Assembly: GCA_020429915.1 (NCBI GenBank)
Contig: JAGQKV010000013.1
Coordinates: forward strand, 31,787-76,555
Reading direction: 5' to 3'
Origin: Candidatus Omnitrophota bacterium
GTDB lineage: Bacteria > Omnitrophota > Gorgyraeia > Zapsychrales > Zapsychraceae
DNA: 44,769 nt
The position numbers and the translations under genes were made by a program. This document shows, piece by piece, positions 41,990-44,769 of this stretch. The number at the start of each line of letters is the position of its first letter. Position 1 is the first letter of the stretch. The notes under the pieces were generated by a model that saw nothing but the letters and a program-made list of their open reading frames with translations, did not search any database and was not told the DNA's origin.

Positions 41990-42232
41990 TTAAGCAATCA
42001 TCCGCAGCGCGAAATAGGGGATGAAGGCGAAGGTGATGGCAATAATCTTGTACGTGCCCAGCAGGACATAATGCAGCCTGACGAAGTCCTCGCGGGTCAA
42101 CGGAAACCATTTGTTGTGCAGGCGGTGGACAAGGTCCTGGGCGAACATGATCATCAGGGCCCAGTAAAAGAGCAGGACCAGGTGAAAGACGCAGCACCAG
42201 CCGAGCGCCCGGCGGATTAATTCGAGATCCAT
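41990..42232 (-). CDS. DUF6868-like small membrane protein
   Basis: The 80-residue protein has two membrane helices (about 10-31 and 56-76) separated by a short basic loop with HNKWFPLTREDF, as in DUF6868 proteins of aquatic bacteria. AAAGGAGG lies before the ATG. Function unknown. Confidence 0.7.
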   Translation of the reverse strand: MDLELIRRALGWCCVFHLVLLFYWALMIMFAQDLVHRLHNKWFPLTREDFVRLHYVLLGTYKIIAITFAFIPYFALRMIA

Positions 42233-42306
42233 GACAAACCTCCTTTAAATGTTAGTTGAAGATAACTTCATTGTAACAGAAAGGGTAAGGAATGGGACGG
42301 AGAGTT

Positions 42307-42744
42307 TCACGGATGCCAGGGAGGGCCGGCCAGCCAGTCCGCGACGGTTTGCTTGATTCGGTCACGCACCTCACGGGTCCCGGCCAGCTTTTCTTCCGGG
42401 GATCCGTCAAAACCGGATGGGTCGGGGAAGCCCCAGTGCAGTCGCCGACCGCCGCCGGGAAAGACAGGGCAGCGTTCGGCCGAGGCTTCGTCGCAGACGG
42501 TGATAATATAGTCGAATTTCCTGCCGGCCGCGATGAGATCCCGCACTGTCACCGGGGCCTTGCCGGTGATGTCGATGCCTTCTTCTTTCAATGCCTCGAT
42601 TACAACGGGATTGAGCGTCCCGGGTTCCAGTCCTGCGCTTTGCACCGTAAAGCGGTCCCCACCGAGTTTTCTCAAAAATTCCTCCGCCATCTGACTGCGG
42701 GCGGAGTTGTGGATGCAGACGAATAGGACGCTTGTCGTTTTCAA
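42307..42744 (-). CDS. arsC: Thioredoxin-coupled arsenate reductase
   Basis: The 145-residue protein is a low-molecular-weight phosphatase-fold arsenate reductase. It has the CX5R loop CIHNSARS (Cys10) and the two relay cysteines Cys84 and Cys92 in VCDEASAERCP, so the whole disulfide cascade is present. It starts at TTG, 7 nt after AGGAGG. No ars regulator or arsenite pump is adjacent, so it is an orphan. Confidence 0.88.
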   Translation of the reverse strand: MKTTSVLFVCIHNSARSQMAEEFLRKLGGDRFTVQSAGLEPGTLNPVVIEALKEEGIDITGKAPVTVRDLIAAGRKFDYIITVCDEASAERCPVFPGGGRRLHWGFPDPSGFDGSPEEKLAGTREVRDRIKQTVADWLAGPPWHP

Positions 42745-42781
42745 CGTTAGTCCTCCTGTAAAGTTAGCGATCCTGTGGGGT

Positions 42782-43561
42782 TCATTCGCTCAAGTTTTGA
42801 CGGATCTCCGGCTGGTCGGGTTTTAATTCGAGCGAAGCTCTCCAGTGTTCCTGTGCTTCGTCAAATTTCTTCAAGGACCGGTATACCTCTGCCAAGTGAT
42901 TATGGATTTCCGGGTCCTGCAGTCGGTGATCCGCCTGAAGCAAGTATTTAAGTGCCTTTTTGGGCTTGTTTTGCATATAGTAGGCCCAACCGAGGCTGTC
43001 CAGATAGGCGGCATTTTCAGGTTCGATGGATACGGCCTGTTCAATCAAGTTGATGCCGTCCGAACGCGTTGACGGATCCTCGATCAACAGGTATCCCAAT
43101 GTGTTCAGGGCATCGGTGTGACGCGTGTTCACTCGCAAGAGTTGGCGTAAGGTTCTTAAGGCCTGTTCGTGCCGGCCTGTTTCGTGGTAGAGGTGGCCGA
43201 GATGGTAGAGGGCCTTTTCATGTTTGGGATCAATCGCGATCAATTGTTGATACGCGTTGATCGCACCGTCTTTCTGACCTTGTGAGTAACGGAGGTCGCC
43301 CAACATTTCCAGTGACCAGGTGTCTACGGGATTTAATTTGAGCCGTTCGGTGAACACAATTTCCCATTCGGCGGCGGCCTTTTCAGTTTCGCCGATAGCA
43401 GTGAAGTGTTCCGCTTGGCGTATGTGCGTGGACAGATCCACGTTCTTGATGACAACGCTTGGCTCATCTGCAAGGGGTTGGGAGGGCGAGAGCGCACAGA
43501 TCATTGATATGAGTGCTGATATGGCGGGAATTTTACTTCTGATAAATATGTTATGCGGCAT
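42782..43561 (-). CDS. Exported TPR protein
   Basis: The 259-residue protein has a signal peptide (about 1-31, ending PLA) and four or five TPR units (for example ALYHLGHLYHETGRHEQALRT, AAYLDSLGWAYYMQNKPKKAL, PEIHNHLAEVYRSLKKFDEA). It acts as a periplasmic scaffold or partner-binding protein. GAGAG lies before the ATG. It is probably independent of the MoxR gene 69 nt upstream. Confidence 0.82.
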   Translation of the reverse strand: MPHNIFIRSKIPAISALISMICALSPSQPLADEPSVVIKNVDLSTHIRQAEHFTAIGETEKAAAEWEIVFTERLKLNPVDTWSLEMLGDLRYSQGQKDGAINAYQQLIAIDPKHEKALYHLGHLYHETGRHEQALRTLRQLLRVNTRHTDALNTLGYLLIEDPSTRSDGINLIEQAVSIEPENAAYLDSLGWAYYMQNKPKKALKYLLQADHRLQDPEIHNHLAEVYRSLKKFDEAQEHWRASLELKPDQPEIRQNLSE

Positions 43562-43630
43562 TGATATTCTCTCTCAACAGGGATCGTTAGTGTTGCAATA
43601 TACCAAATATAATGTTCGAACGATACCGGA

Positions 43631-44626
43631 CTATGGCATCGGGATATGATTGAGGATCTTCCGCACGCAGCCGATGGCGTCCAGGCCGCGGGTCTCGGCC
43701 TGGTGGCTGAGGATGATCCGGTGCTGCAGCACGTCCACGCCGATCGCCTTGACGTCCTCAGAGGTCACATAACTGCGGCCTTTCAAAAAGGCGTGCGCCT
43801 TGGACGCCAGCAGCAGGTTGATGGTCGCCCGCGGGGAGCCGCCGAATTTGATCATCTCCTTGAGCTCCGCCAGTTTGAAGCGCTCCGGGTCGCGGGTGGC
43901 CTCGACGATATCGAGGATGTAATTCTCCACCTTTTCTTCGATGATGATCCCGTCGATGATTTTGCGCAGGCCCAGGATATGCTGCGGATCGATGATACTC
44001 TTGACCGCGATATTCTTCTGCGTCATCCCATGATTGCGCATGATGCGCAATTCCTCCGCGCGGTTGGGATAGGTGATGTTGACCTTCAGCATGAACCGGT
44101 CCAGCTGCGACTCGGGCAGATCGTGGGTGCCGTCCTGTTCGATCGAGTTTTGGGTGGCCAGCACCATGAAAGGGTCTTCCAGACGGTAAGTGGTTTCGCC
44201 GATGGTGACCTGACGTTCCTCCATAACCTCCAACAGCGCGCTCTGGACCTTGGCCGACGCCCGATTGATCTCATCGGTCAGCAGGATATTGGTGAAGATC
44301 GGGCCTTTCTTCGTTTCAAAAGTGCCGGTCTGCTGGATGTAGACCGGCGCGCCGGTCAGATCGGCGGGGAGCATGTCCGGCGTGAACTGGATTCGCTGAA
44401 ACTTGGTGTGGATGATCGAAGAGAAGGTGCTGACCGTCAGGGTCTTGGCCAGTCCGGGGACGCCCTCGATCAGGATGTGACCGTTGGCCAGCAGTCCGAT
44501 CAGGATGCGCTCGAGTAAATATTTTTGGCCGACAATCACCTTTTCCATTTCGGAAAAGATTGATTCGATGATGGAATGTTCCTTCAAGATGGTTTCGGTG
44601 AGCTGGTCCTGTTCTCTGACGTCCAT
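43631..44626 (-). CDS. MoxR-family AAA+ ATPase
   Basis: The 331-residue protein has Walker A GVPGLAKT (55-62), Walker B LLTDEINRA, the sensor region ATQNSIEQDGTHDLPESQLDRFMLKV, and a C-terminal lid with GGSPRATINLLLASKAHAF. MoxR ATPases act as chaperones for vWA-domain partners, usually encoded next door. I start at the ATG at 44626, 9 nt after AAGGAG; the upstream TTG frame is less likely. Any partner (DUF58 or vWA) would lie downstream, but the next gene is an exported TPR protein, so none is visible here. Confidence 0.93.
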   Translation of the reverse strand: MDVREQDQLTETILKEHSIIESIFSEMEKVIVGQKYLLERILIGLLANGHILIEGVPGLAKTLTVSTFSSIIHTKFQRIQFTPDMLPADLTGAPVYIQQTGTFETKKGPIFTNILLTDEINRASAKVQSALLEVMEERQVTIGETTYRLEDPFMVLATQNSIEQDGTHDLPESQLDRFMLKVNITYPNRAEELRIMRNHGMTQKNIAVKSIIDPQHILGLRKIIDGIIIEEKVENYILDIVEATRDPERFKLAELKEMIKFGGSPRATINLLLASKAHAFLKGRSYVTSEDVKAIGVDVLQHRIILSHQAETRGLDAIGCVRKILNHIPMP

Positions 44627-44769
44627 AAGCAAAGGCTCCTTGGGGCGTGTTGGTTATGGTGAATTCCGTCCGTGCCCGCGGGCCGGGGCGGATGTTCGGT
44701 CCTAAGTTTACCAGAAAAATACCTGGTTTGTCCCGGGCAAGTACCGGGGAAGTTCGTGCCGGTTTTCAG

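Overview
The window is about 44.8 kb of bacterial chromosome with a moderately high GC content. I see no insertion sequence, phage gene, integrase or CRISPR array. Many genes encode Sec-exported proteins. There is a type IV pilus/type II secretion-like operon, a PEP-CTERM sorting tail, a LolA-like protein, a multiheme cytochrome and a split (two-gene) transketolase. This fits a Gram-negative bacterium from a poorly cultured lineage. My best guess is Omnitrophota/PVC-like, supported by a TTCGAA-rich intergenic repeat and the PMT-TPR protein, but this is an inference and the phylum is not proven.

Layout. (1) 1-2034, minus strand: a Ser/Ala-rich exported protein cut by the left edge, with a long structured leader, then a DUF5677-like gene. 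(2) 2410-4045, plus: a PEP-CTERM von Willebrand-like protein and an exported orphan, each with its own promoter. (3) 4568-11368, plus: an operon for a pilus or pseudopilus (ATPase, platform protein, major pilin, three minor pilin-like proteins, two bitopic assembly-type proteins), closed by a terminator. A membrane glycosyltransferase/TPR protein follows at 11472. (4) 13791-16462: exported proteins, including a LolA-like protein, a nuclease-fold protein lacking catalytic residues and an internally duplicated protein. (5) 16463-21865: a possible small RNA, tRNA-Lys(CUU), and a pentose-phosphate cluster (transketolase N and C subunits, transaldolase, 6-phosphogluconolactonase) with a radical SAM gene embedded in it. 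(6) 21960-32822: a fatty-acid degradation cluster (acyl-CoA ligase-like, thiolase, hydratase/dehydrogenase fusion, acyl-CoA dehydrogenase) ending in a cyclic-nucleotide-binding / ParA-like / patatin lipase fusion. (7) 32872-44626, all minus: two paralogous exported proteins with basic Asn/Arg tails, an acyltransferase, a protein with three 131-residue repeats, a lipoprotein, an 11-heme cytochrome c fused to a membrane cytochrome b, a HelD-like ATPase, a DUF6868-like protein, an arsenate reductase, an exported TPR protein and a MoxR ATPase.

The strongest system-level idea is region 6. A patatin lipase that probably senses a cyclic nucleotide is encoded with the enzymes that would activate and beta-oxidise the fatty acids it releases, which suggests regulated lipid mobilisation. 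Other points are a possible pilin glycosyltransferase beside the pilus operon, a new-looking exported protein family in tandem, the exact 131-residue repeat protein, and several genes whose promoter position implies leaderless or nearly leaderless mRNA.
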